The notes beneath the pieces are model-generated. The model worked only from the letters and a program-made list of their open reading frames with translations. It was not told the DNA's origin and ran no database searches. The position numbers and the translations under genes are program-made. DNA of 64,000 nt, from positions 2,030,001-2,094,000 of the forward strand of contig NZ_CP129236.1 of NCBI RefSeq assembly GCF_030413615.1, in the 5' to 3' direction. The stretch is from Planococcus shixiaomingii. GTDB taxonomy: Bacteria; Bacillota; Bacilli; Bacillales_A; Planococcaceae. Below are positions 16,591 to 24,271 of this stretch, in pieces. Positions within the stretch are counted from its first letter, which is position 1; each line of letters opens with the position of its first letter.

Positions 16591-16625
16591 AAAAAACCGA
16601 CCCTAACTTTTAGGATCGGTTTTTT
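16591..16625 (-). terminator. Terminator of the Trm11-like gene
   Basis: Stem AAAAAACCGA-CCTAA with one mismatch and flanking A and T runs lies after the stop of the minus-strand methylase. Confidence 0.8.
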
Positions 16626-16650
16626 CATAGGTAATATTAAATTGCTGGTG

Positions 16651-17616
16651 TTAAGCTCTTTCCTTTTTACAAACAAGAATTTCACGGGAAAAACCCGCTT
16701 TTTTTGCTATGCAGCGGTCAGTGATAATAAACCCAGCCCGCTCAACCATACTATCAAGGTTATCAAGCGTTACCACAATTAATTTTTCAGTAAACGAATT
16801 GGCATGTTTCAATATAGAGAACTGCTCTTCCGGAGTGGCACTTGTATATAAGTTATACGGCATATCAATAACAGCCACATCGTAAAGTTCTTTCACTTCA
16901 GAAATCGGCCCTAAATCAACATTTCCTTTTAATTGAAAATGAGCGATATTTTCACGGGATCCGTTCACGACTAAAGGATTAATGTCCCGTCCTACAATAT
17001 CCATGCCCATGGACAGCCCTTCCACCAAAACGGTGCCGATGCCGCAGCACGGATCAATCATCTTGATGCCAGCGATATTCGGAGCCGCTATATTCGCTAC
17101 TGCCCTGGCAACTTTTGTACTCAGTGCTGTAGAGTAACCGTTCGGTTTTTTCTGGTGCCGAAACCAGACAGATTCACTTTGCTTGTAGTTCCCAAAATAC
17201 CAGCGGCCTTGGAAAGAGACAATCCCGAAAGTTCTGTCCGGTTGACGGACATCCGCTTTTCCTGTAATTAAACGCCCGAGTTGGCTTTCAATTTCACGCT
17301 TTTGCCAATATTCCACCTGGTCGGCCTCGGGCAGACTATTGATTTTCACAAAAATCACTTTAAAGGTTTTTCCACTCAACTGAACTGCTGGCATTTGGCT
17401 TAAAATGTCTGCTATTTGATCTCCTTCAAAGAGGATCTCTATGCGTTCTTTGATGAAAGGGCTCCTGCTCGGATCGACATCCCTTGGACTTTTCACTAAC
17501 TTCTCGTCCGTATCTTTTCCGAATAACGCCCGCATTTCTAATTTGCATAACGCTTTTTCATCTGAAGTATAGGCATATGTATAGATAAAGCCGTTCGACT
17601 CACTGAATTTATTCAA
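16651..17616 (-). CDS. TRM11/UPF0020-type RNA or DNA methylase
   Basis: The product is a 321-residue SAM-dependent methyltransferase. The C-terminal Rossmann domain has the SAM motif MIDPCCGIGTVLVEG, the acidic VGRDINP strand and the catalytic motif DMPYN, a variant of the DPPY of N2-guanine and N6-adenine methylases. The N-terminal 150 residues are less conserved and probably bind RNA as in Trm11/Trm-G10 enzymes. A tRNA guanine target is the family expectation but not proven here. It begins with TTG after AGAAGGATG. It is a single gene with its own terminator. Confidence 0.82.
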   Translation of the reverse strand: MNKFSESNGFIYTYAYTSDEKALCKLEMRALFGKDTDEKLVKSPRDVDPSRSPFIKERIEILFEGDQIADILSQMPAVQLSGKTFKVIFVKINSLPEADQVEYWQKREIESQLGRLITGKADVRQPDRTFGIVSFQGRWYFGNYKQSESVWFRHQKKPNGYSTALSTKVARAVANIAAPNIAGIKMIDPCCGIGTVLVEGLSMGMDIVGRDINPLVVNGSRENIAHFQLKGNVDLGPISEVKELYDVAVIDMPYNLYTSATPEEQFSILKHANSFTEKLIVVTLDNLDSMVERAGFIITDRCIAKKAGFSREILVCKKERA

Positions 17617-17935
17617 ACGTTTCCCATCCTTCTATTGCTTGCTGTTACGATTATAACAGTTCGGGGAGTACATTTCTTCATGCCAGCTTTCATCCTTATT
17701 AAATTATGTTTGTATCGCCTAAATAAATTGATGCATAAAAAAAAGATAAACATTATAAAAATCCTATTGATTAAATTAAAAAATTCAGATAAAGTAAAAA
17801 AGTTAGTTTTTATGTTATTTATCTCTTATAAAATCTTTTTTCTTTGGTCAGTAAGCAAACCTATAATATATAGTTTTTTCCATTTAGTTTTCATTCCATT
17901 TATTACACTAAAAAATTACGGAGAAGGAGCTTCTT
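17617..17935. other. AT-rich intergenic region
   Basis: About 320 bp of very AT-rich sequence lies upstream of a small membrane-protein gene and divergent from the methylase. An open frame in it is low complexity, rich in Ile, Lys and Phe, and has no ribosome binding site. I see no RNA gene; it probably only holds promoters. Confidence 0.5.
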
Positions 17936-18136
17936 ATGAACATCGAAAACAAAAGAAAAATACAGACGAGCTATCGATATAAGAAACAGAATATCGAAGA
18001 AAACCCAAAAAACACATTAGAAGCTGTAGTCATTATGGGCCTTCTCGTACTTGTCTTGTTGTTATGCAATCTCAACCTCCTAAATCTCCCATTCGATCCG
18101 GCCGTCGCCATCGAGAAGGCAAAGTTGAATATGTAA
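17936..18136 (+). CDS. Small single-pass membrane protein, unknown
   Basis: This is a 66-residue peptide with a charged, lysine-rich N-terminus of about 26 residues and one hydrophobic helix (AVVIMGLLVLVLLLCNLNLL). A short tail follows. A GAGAAGGAG site seven bases before the ATG and a strong terminator directly after the stop argue that it is a genuine monocistronic gene. I do not recognise the family. The orientation (basic N-terminus inside) is inferred from the positive-inside rule. Confidence 0.7.
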   Translation: MNIENKRKIQTSYRYKKQNIEENPKNTLEAVVIMGLLVLVLLLCNLNLLNLPFDPAVAIEKAKLNM

Positions 18137-18141
18137 TATAG

Positions 18142-18186
18142 AAAGCAGAAGTGAAATGGCCATAGCCTTCACTTCTGCTTTTTTTA
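18142..18186 (+). terminator. Terminator of the small membrane-protein gene
   Basis: A 14-bp stem AAAGCAGAAGTGAA/TTCACTTCTGCTTT is followed by seven T. Confidence 0.9.
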
Positions 18187-18268
18187 TCCAAATTTGCGAT
18201 GCATCAAACGAAAAATGGAAAGTTCTAAATCTAAAGAACAGCCCCAGACTTTACACCATTTTAAATTT

Positions 18269-19519
18269 CTATATCGCTTTAGTCACCAACGCCTTTTTGT
18301 CAACATGCTTGTTAACAAATATGCCCGTATAGACCAGCATTATCCCAATCATTAGCAAGACGCCCATGTATACAGACATCATAGTCGGCAGCAAATAAGC
18401 CCCTATAATGATTGTCGATCTGGCAATCAAATCTGCCCCGCTGAACGACAAATTGGAAAATGCAGAATAAGATCCCCTCTTGTCTTCCGGCATCATATTT
18501 GCCATTTCGGCATTTCGTACAGGTGAATAGACAAGTTCTCCGAGTGTTGCAACGATGCCAAAAGCGATTAAAACATACCACGTATTTGCCGAAGTCATGG
18601 TGACGTAACCGATAGCATACAGCAAGAGTCCGATCAGGAGCACTTTTTGGTTACTGAAACGGTTCGTCAAACGATTGATCAAAAAAGAAAAAAGGACGAC
18701 TAGCAGCATGTTTTGGATGTTGAGCAAACTCAGCATCCGGACTCCTCCAATTTCAAAACCTCCTAGCGCTATTGGTTCAAATGTTTCAGCGAGGCGTACA
18801 GCAATATAGCTGTTTAACGAAAACTCCGCTGCAAAAATGAACATCGAACCCGCTACCACTTTGACAAACGGTGCATCTTGAAAAGCGACTTTGTAATTCT
18901 GGAGCAAATCATAGAAGACATTTTGATGCTGTTTTTTCAAACGGTTGATTTGTTCGTCGTGCAACCATATTTTATAAGCAATCGGCAAGACGGCACTAGT
19001 GAAGGTCAATAAAAGGAACAGTTCGATTTTATGGCTGACATACATCAAACCCCCTAAAGCGGTCCCGATCGCCATGGATAAGTTGATCATCCAGTAATCG
19101 ATGGCATACACCGCTTTCCGGTTTTCAGGTGTCGTCGAGTCTATGATGATGGCGTGCATCGCCGGCCGGCCCAAACTGCTCGTAATGGTAAAAGCCGTAT
19201 AAGCTGCCGCAAACAACCAGATTACTTTATTTTCTGGGATTAAACTAATCGTCATAAACAAAAACATAAGTGCATTCAAAGAAGAAGTAATGAGCAAAAC
19301 TCTTTTTCGCGGAAAACGGTCCGATATATAACCGCCGATTAAATTGACGATAAAACTAATAATGACGGTACCCACTAAAAACACACCCGCCCAGACTTTA
19401 CCCATTTCCTCCGCAAAAAATAAAGCCATAAACGGCATAACCGCCATAGAAACGGCACGGTTAAAAAATGAAGTGATCAAACGCACTCTTATATTTTGTG
19501 GATATTCTTTCCAAATCAT
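18269..19519 (-). CDS. Major facilitator superfamily transporter
   Basis: This is a 416-residue MFS permease with twelve predicted helices. The loop 2-3 motif is GGYISDRFPRKRVLL, and the equivalent second-half motif is weak. It resembles the MdtH/YttB-like drug or sugar efflux branch by eye. It is divergently paired with an SgrR-like regulator across a 90-bp gap. In enteric bacteria SgrR sits beside the sugar-phosphate stress efflux gene setA, so a related export or detoxification role is plausible here. AGGGAGGG precedes the ATG. I see no convincing terminator in the 80 bp after its stop. Confidence 0.88.
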   Translation of the reverse strand: MIWKEYPQNIRVRLITSFFNRAVSMAVMPFMALFFAEEMGKVWAGVFLVGTVIISFIVNLIGGYISDRFPRKRVLLITSSLNALMFLFMTISLIPENKVIWLFAAAYTAFTITSSLGRPAMHAIIIDSTTPENRKAVYAIDYWMINLSMAIGTALGGLMYVSHKIELFLLLTFTSAVLPIAYKIWLHDEQINRLKKQHQNVFYDLLQNYKVAFQDAPFVKVVAGSMFIFAAEFSLNSYIAVRLAETFEPIALGGFEIGGVRMLSLLNIQNMLLVVLFSFLINRLTNRFSNQKVLLIGLLLYAIGYVTMTSANTWYVLIAFGIVATLGELVYSPVRNAEMANMMPEDKRGSYSAFSNLSFSGADLIARSTIIIGAYLLPTMMSVYMGVLLMIGIMLVYTGIFVNKHVDKKALVTKAI

Positions 19520-19614
19520 ATTGTCTTCCCTCCCTCTACTATGTATATTAAACTAGACGGCAAAACCGAAAAACAGACAATTTATATTAATATGTCCACT
19601 TTTAGGAGGCAATG

Positions 19615-21273
19615 ATGGAAAATAGCTTATTAAACCTTTGGCGCTCAGTTTCGTCGGGCAACGTTAAGCAGGATGACATTGCCGAAATTCTACAATTAAG
19701 CCCGAGGCAGACTGCACGCTCCATAAAGAAATGGGCGGAGCAAGGTTGGTTTACTTATGCTTCTGGCCGTGGAAGAGGCAATTTTTCACAGCTATGCTGG
19801 CTTAAAGATGTAGAAAAAGAGTATGAAGCGCTGTTAATGAAGTGGATTGATGAAGAACCTGTTGAAAAAAGCAGTAAGTATTTGCTTTACAATTGGTCAA
19901 TCGACAGCAAAGAGCGGTTGATCAATCAATTTCGTTCCAAATTCGGCTATGTACAAAGTACGGATGAACAAGAGAAATTAATCATCCCCAGAAAATATCC
20001 ACTTTTGACAATACATCCATTAGAGACAGCGGAAGTGCAAGGCGCACATATAGTTACAAATGTTTTCAACCGCTTGGTGTCAGTCAATAGTGAAGGAATT
20101 GTTTCACCGGAATTAGCCCATAGCTGGGACCTGGAGCCCGATAAACTGCGCCTATATTTAAAAAAAGACGCCAAGTTTCACGATGGCTCCGTACTGACAG
20201 CAACCACTGTTATGGAGTGCCTGGAAAAAATGCGCCGCCATAAACAATTTAAAGAGCTTTGGCAGCCGATTGCCCAAATTAAAGCCCTCGCTCCTTTAGT
20301 AATTGATATTACATTTCCTGGGGGGTGCAGCTATTGCTTGCAAATGCTTGGCATGATGAATGCCAGCATCTATAAAGAAAGTAATGGGCAGTTGTTTGGA
20401 ACTGGGAGTTTTTACATCGAAGAAGATTTCAGGAAAAAAGCCACGCTAGTGGCCTTTAAAGAACATTTTCAGGAACGGCCTTTGTTGGATGCAGTAGAAT
20501 TTGTAGTGGTTCCGGCCGATTTCGATTTTGCTTACCGGTCCGCTTCAGAAGAAAAAGCACATGCCACGGTTCAAGTGGAAAGTGATTCCGGTTTTGGAGT
20601 CATCATTCTTAATGCATTCCGAGAAACCGATATCGGCCGAAAAGAAGTCCGCGACTTTATTCATCACATTGTCGCGAAATACCGACATGAAGTAGATGCG
20701 ATCGATAAACAAATAACACCTAATCACCAAAGCTGTTTTACCGGACAAAATCAGCGGTACACTCCGCCTAATGTCCCTAAGCCCAATTTCACTAAACCGC
20801 TAGTTTTGAAAACGACAAGTTACGTGGCGAATACTACCCAATGGCTGAAAACCATCTTTGAAAAAGAAGGAATACCGTTTGAGGTATTGGAGTTGCCATT
20901 TGCCGAATACGCATTCAATGGAGAGAAAAATCAGCAGGCAGATTTGTTCATCCATGGTGAAATATTTGAAATGAACCAAAACTTTTCCTTTTATCAATTT
21001 CTCGTTTCCGGTTATTCCCCGTTAGCGAACATTATTGAAAAAGACGCACGACTTGCCAGCCACATGATCGGCTATAAATATACACCATTCAGTGAATGGA
21101 CAGCTTTGAATTTACAAACAGAAAAAATATTAATCGATGCCTCAGTTCTTATTCCACTTTATTACGTGAAGCGCCAGATTCCATTTTCCGTTGATTTGGC
21201 GAATATCAACATCAGTCATTTTGGCTATGTTGATTTTTCTAAACTTTGGCTGCGACCGCGGCTTGATGAGTAA
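19615..21273 (+). CDS. SgrR-like transcriptional regulator (wHTH plus solute-binding domain)
   Basis: This protein of about 552 residues combines an N-terminal SgrR_N winged helix (residues 1-110, with QDDIAEILQLSPRQTARSIK) and a C-terminal extracellular-solute-binding family 5 domain (about 155-540; YLKKDAKFHDGSVLTATTV is the typical lobe-I motif). Such proteins are cytoplasmic one-component sensors that bind a small solute, and no signal peptide is present. I favour the second of two adjacent ATGs because AGGAGG is then five bases upstream. It faces the MFS transporter gene and probably controls it. Confidence 0.88.
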   Translation: MENSLLNLWRSVSSGNVKQDDIAEILQLSPRQTARSIKKWAEQGWFTYASGRGRGNFSQLCWLKDVEKEYEALLMKWIDEEPVEKSSKYLLYNWSIDSKERLINQFRSKFGYVQSTDEQEKLIIPRKYPLLTIHPLETAEVQGAHIVTNVFNRLVSVNSEGIVSPELAHSWDLEPDKLRLYLKKDAKFHDGSVLTATTVMECLEKMRRHKQFKELWQPIAQIKALAPLVIDITFPGGCSYCLQMLGMMNASIYKESNGQLFGTGSFYIEEDFRKKATLVAFKEHFQERPLLDAVEFVVVPADFDFAYRSASEEKAHATVQVESDSGFGVIILNAFRETDIGRKEVRDFIHHIVAKYRHEVDAIDKQITPNHQSCFTGQNQRYTPPNVPKPNFTKPLVLKTTSYVANTTQWLKTIFEKEGIPFEVLELPFAEYAFNGEKNQQADLFIHGEIFEMNQNFSFYQFLVSGYSPLANIIEKDARLASHMIGYKYTPFSEWTALNLQTEKILIDASVLIPLYYVKRQIPFSVDLANINISHFGYVDFSKLWLRPRLDE

Positions 21274-21493
21274 GAAGGCAATTTGTCCGGTACTCGTAAA
21301 AATAAATGAATGAATGTAGCGGTCGTGCCGTTAGTCTTTAATATCCCTTACAAAGTGAACCTATCTACCGCTTTATCATCAAATAATAAAAAAGAATTAG
21401 CTTAGACCTTTTGGGAACTGTTTTTCCTTTGGCAACTTTCAGTTAACTTTTTGTAAAAATCAACCAAAAGCTTATTCGCTCCAGAATATGTTA

Positions 21494-21499
21494 TATAAT
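21494..21499 (+). promoter_or_regulatory. Candidate -10 element for the 21.5-kb gene
   Basis: A consensus TATAAT lies 37 bp before the start of the unknown gene. The matching -35 region is poor, so only the -10 is called. Confidence 0.35.
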
Positions 21500-21536
21500 T
21501 GAAAATATAAAATATTCCACCTTAAGGAGTGTATTG

Positions 21537-22175
21537 ATGTTTTACGAAAAAACTGATTCTTCCAACAACAAAATTCCAGACAACAAAGATTCTTTTCCTT
21601 CAGTAGAAAAAATGGATAACTATTTGAAAACTTTAGCTAGAGACATTGAAAGCACCGTTGTGTGTGACTCGGTAAAACGTGTTTTTGGCATTGACATTGA
21701 CCTGGCTCCGTTGCTCCATTCCGATTATGTCCATCTCGAATATCCGAGAGCTGCTATTGATAGCTATTTACAGCAGCATGGCATAAAAGAAGGACATGAA
21801 ATTCGCTCGATGATCAAACAGCTTTTCGGCATAAATTTAACCGGTATTGCGGAACTCCACCAAGACCGAATATCGCTGTATTCGAAAGATCAATGGATTG
21901 TCAAAAACAATAAATCATTAATTCATGTGCATACCGGAAAAAATGATGTCGACGTTAAAATCCTTCCTACCGCTTACTTTACTGAACATACAGGGTTAGT
22001 TGAATTACCGCAGACGATGCAGGATGCGCTAGCGCCACTAGGCTATTCCTACCACCGAAAAGAGCAGGCATATTATTACAGCGAACTGGACGGACTTCCC
22101 GTTTCAGGCGAATTTAAGGTTCAAACAATGAAAACCATCGCCAAAATTATTAAACAACATTACGCACATCTATAA
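21537..22175 (+). CDS. Hypothetical protein, about 212 residues
   Basis: I do not recognise this protein. It is soluble, with no signal peptide or membrane helix. Residues 30-110 look helical and contain two similar short stretches, VKRVFGIDIDLAPLL and IKQLFGINLTGIAEL, suggesting an internal repeat. The second half (VELPQTMQDALAPLGYSYHR) has a mixed alpha/beta pattern. The ATG is chosen because AAGGAG lies seven bases upstream; the TTG one codon earlier is less likely. It is a single-gene unit with a terminator immediately after it. Confidence 0.75.
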   Translation: MFYEKTDSSNNKIPDNKDSFPSVEKMDNYLKTLARDIESTVVCDSVKRVFGIDIDLAPLLHSDYVHLEYPRAAIDSYLQQHGIKEGHEIRSMIKQLFGINLTGIAELHQDRISLYSKDQWIVKNNKSLIHVHTGKNDVDVKILPTAYFTEHTGLVELPQTMQDALAPLGYSYHRKEQAYYYSELDGLPVSGEFKVQTMKTIAKIIKQHYAHL

Positions 22176-22178
22176 TAA

Positions 22179-22210
22179 AAATCCCTTTTCACAATAGTGA
22201 AAAGGGATTT
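22179..22210. terminator. Terminator, left member of a duplicated pair around copy B
   Basis: The palindrome AAATCCCTTTTCAC/GTGAAAAGGGATTT directly follows the upstream stop. A near-identical hairpin lies at 22570-22603 on the other side of the repeat. Confidence 0.88.
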
Positions 22211-22213
22211 GAG

Positions 22214-22565
22214 CTTGTAGACAAAAGAATAATTAACTTTCTAACGGAAAAAATATACATATTTTATCAGAACCGTAACGGCACCTCTGCTTCAGCCGGG
22301 CGCTTTCCGCGGGCTCGCGCCGAATTAACTCGGTCCTGGCGTCCCGAGTGGATTTCGGCACTTCGTCGCTACGCTGCCCCGCTGGAAAGACATTGGCCGA
22401 AGGTCTTGAGGCCATGTCTTTGCGACGAAGCTAGCGAAGCGATGCAGAGACAGGAGCAACAGCCTTTTCAGTGACGAGGAGGCTGAAGCCGAGCCCACGG
22501 AAAGCGAAGTGGCCAGCCCGGTTGGTTTATACCTCCTTATTCACCTATCCTGCACTTTGTGTACA
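22214..22565 (-). repeat. MITE-like intergenic repeat, copy B (inverted)
   Basis: This is about 350 bp, reverse-oriented relative to copy A and nearly identical to it over the core (through the GGCAGCGTAGCGACGAAGTG and CTCGGGACGCCAGGACCGAG blocks). The ends are TTGTAGACAAAAG at the low-coordinate side and the inverse ACTTTGTGTACA at the other. It lacks the 50-bp internal duplication seen in copy A. It is bracketed by two terminators that match each other. It separates two convergent genes. Confidence 0.87.
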
Positions 22566-22569
22566 TTCT

Positions 22570-22603
22570 AAATCCCCTTTTCACTAATGTGAAAAGGGGA
22601 TTT
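22570..22603. terminator. Terminator, right member of a duplicated pair around copy B
   Basis: Hairpin AAATCCCCTTTTCAC/GTGAAAAGGGGATTT lies just beyond the stop of the convergent thiamine-diphosphate enzyme gene, which it probably terminates. Confidence 0.88.
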
Positions 22604-22614
22604 AGAATGAATAT

Positions 22615-24249
22615 TTATTTTCCAAAAGAAGATAAAAATTTGACGCGGTCTCCCATTGGCGGAACATTGTTATCGACCAAAGCCACTTCTAGAACCGCTG
22701 GACCATTTAGCGTAGTCAGTTTGTCGAGAACTTCTTGGTTCAAATCATCCATGGAATCTACTCTGAAACTTGGAAGATCCATTGCTGCTGCCATAGCGGC
22801 GATATTGATTGGTGTTTGTTCAAATGTTGCATGGCTGCGTTTGTATTGCAGGGTATGGCCGTGATAAACCATTCCCAACCGCGCATTGTTCAAGATAACA
22901 AACAAAATAGGCAGGTTGTTTTCTTTTGCTGCTAATATTTCCATGCCATGCATAAAGAAACTGCCGTCTCCGGTGATAGCAACGACCGGCCGATCCGGTT
23001 CTGCAAGTTTTGAACCGATCGCTGAGCCAATGCCGCTTCCCATAGCGCCGAAATGTACGTTTATATCGAATGTATGAGGCTCGAAAACTTTCATATGGTG
23101 AATAACGTAAGCCATATATTCACCAATATCAATTGTATAGCGAGTTGAAGGCGGCAAGAATTGCTGCAGTTTTGCCAGTACATTTTTAGTGCTGTACTCT
23201 TCCCCGCCTTCTAATTCTCTGTTCGCTTCCACCGGTTCAGCCGTTTTTCTAGATAACCCAAGCGCTTTTAATTCTTCGGTCAAATACATCAAGCTCAATT
23301 GAATATCACCAAGCACTGGCAGGTCAATTGCGTATTTTCTGTTAAAGACGGTAACATCAAAGTCCAATTGAACGCTGAAACGATTTTTTGTTAAATTGTC
23401 GTTGTAATTGTTTGTAGCCGTTTCTCCTAAACTTGAACCAATGATCAATAGGCTATTGGCGTTTCCGTCGTTTATCAACGCGGACGCTTTTTCTGTTCCG
23501 GCAAAGCCATAAACTCCGGCAAATAGCGGATGGTCATTTGGCAAGAGACCTTTTGCTTGTGGCGTCACAACAATCGGCCATTGCAGCATTTCTGCAAGTT
23601 CCATCAACAGATCGGTCGAGTTTCTTGCGCCTTGTCCGACAAAAATATAGCCGCTTTTTCTATCCACTAGCTCTTTAGCAGCCTGCTGAATAATTTTCAG
23701 GTCCGGCGCAACAACTGCTTTTTGCACTACAGCCGGTATTTCAGAACTGACTAAACCTTGCTGTACATCAATCGGCATTGCGATATGGACAGGTCCCGGG
23801 ACACCAGAAACCGCAATTGTCGTCGCTTTGACAATTTCGCTAAGTAAATCTTTGGAGTCGGTAACGGTAACACTGTATTTCGTAACTGGTTTGAAAACGG
23901 GATCGGCATCCAATTCTTGGGATGCATTCAAGCCCATCGTACTTACCGGCACAGCTCCAGTCAAAAATAGAACAGGCAAATGTTCACGCATAGCATTCGC
24001 TGCACCTGTTACTAAATTTGTTGCTCCAGGCCCGCTGCTGCCGATGCAGACGCTTAATTGGTTGGTGTATTTTGCATACGCCCCTGCCATATAGCCTGCT
24101 GCACCTTCGTGCTTAGTAACGATTGGCGTTATTTCCGGTATATCATAAAGCTCATTAAAAAACGCGTTTACAGAACCGGCTGGAATGCCGAATACGTGTT
24201 TTACACCCATATCTTTTAAATACTCGATCGATGCGCGAACTGCTTTCAT
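22615..24249 (-). CDS. Thiamine-diphosphate enzyme (acetolactate synthase/pyruvate oxidase-like)
   Basis: This is a 544-residue ThDP-dependent enzyme with the three classic domains: the PYR domain with the catalytic glutamate in VTKHEGAAGYMAGAYA, a central NAD/FAD-like domain and the PP domain with GDGSFFMHG...NNARLGMVYHG, the GDG-N cofactor motif. It acts on 2-keto acids, typically pyruvate. Dedicated catabolic acetolactate synthase, IlvB and SpxB relatives all look similar, so the exact reaction is open. It lies 22 bp downstream of a GGDEF-EAL gene and is probably co-transcribed with it. AGGAGG precedes the ATG. Confidence 0.88.
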   Translation of the reverse strand: MKAVRASIEYLKDMGVKHVFGIPAGSVNAFFNELYDIPEITPIVTKHEGAAGYMAGAYAKYTNQLSVCIGSSGPGATNLVTGAANAMREHLPVLFLTGAVPVSTMGLNASQELDADPVFKPVTKYSVTVTDSKDLLSEIVKATTIAVSGVPGPVHIAMPIDVQQGLVSSEIPAVVQKAVVAPDLKIIQQAAKELVDRKSGYIFVGQGARNSTDLLMELAEMLQWPIVVTPQAKGLLPNDHPLFAGVYGFAGTEKASALINDGNANSLLIIGSSLGETATNNYNDNLTKNRFSVQLDFDVTVFNRKYAIDLPVLGDIQLSLMYLTEELKALGLSRKTAEPVEANRELEGGEEYSTKNVLAKLQQFLPPSTRYTIDIGEYMAYVIHHMKVFEPHTFDINVHFGAMGSGIGSAIGSKLAEPDRPVVAITGDGSFFMHGMEILAAKENNLPILFVILNNARLGMVYHGHTLQYKRSHATFEQTPINIAAMAAAMDLPSFRVDSMDDLNQEVLDKLTTLNGPAVLEVALVDNNVPPMGDRVKFLSSFGK

Positions 24250-24271
24250 TTTTTTCCTCCTAATTAATTGA

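Noticed and set aside
17635..17982. 115-codon open frame overlapping the start of the small membrane-protein gene
   Set aside because: AT-rich, low-complexity and without a ribosome binding site; it overlaps the better-supported gene in another frame.
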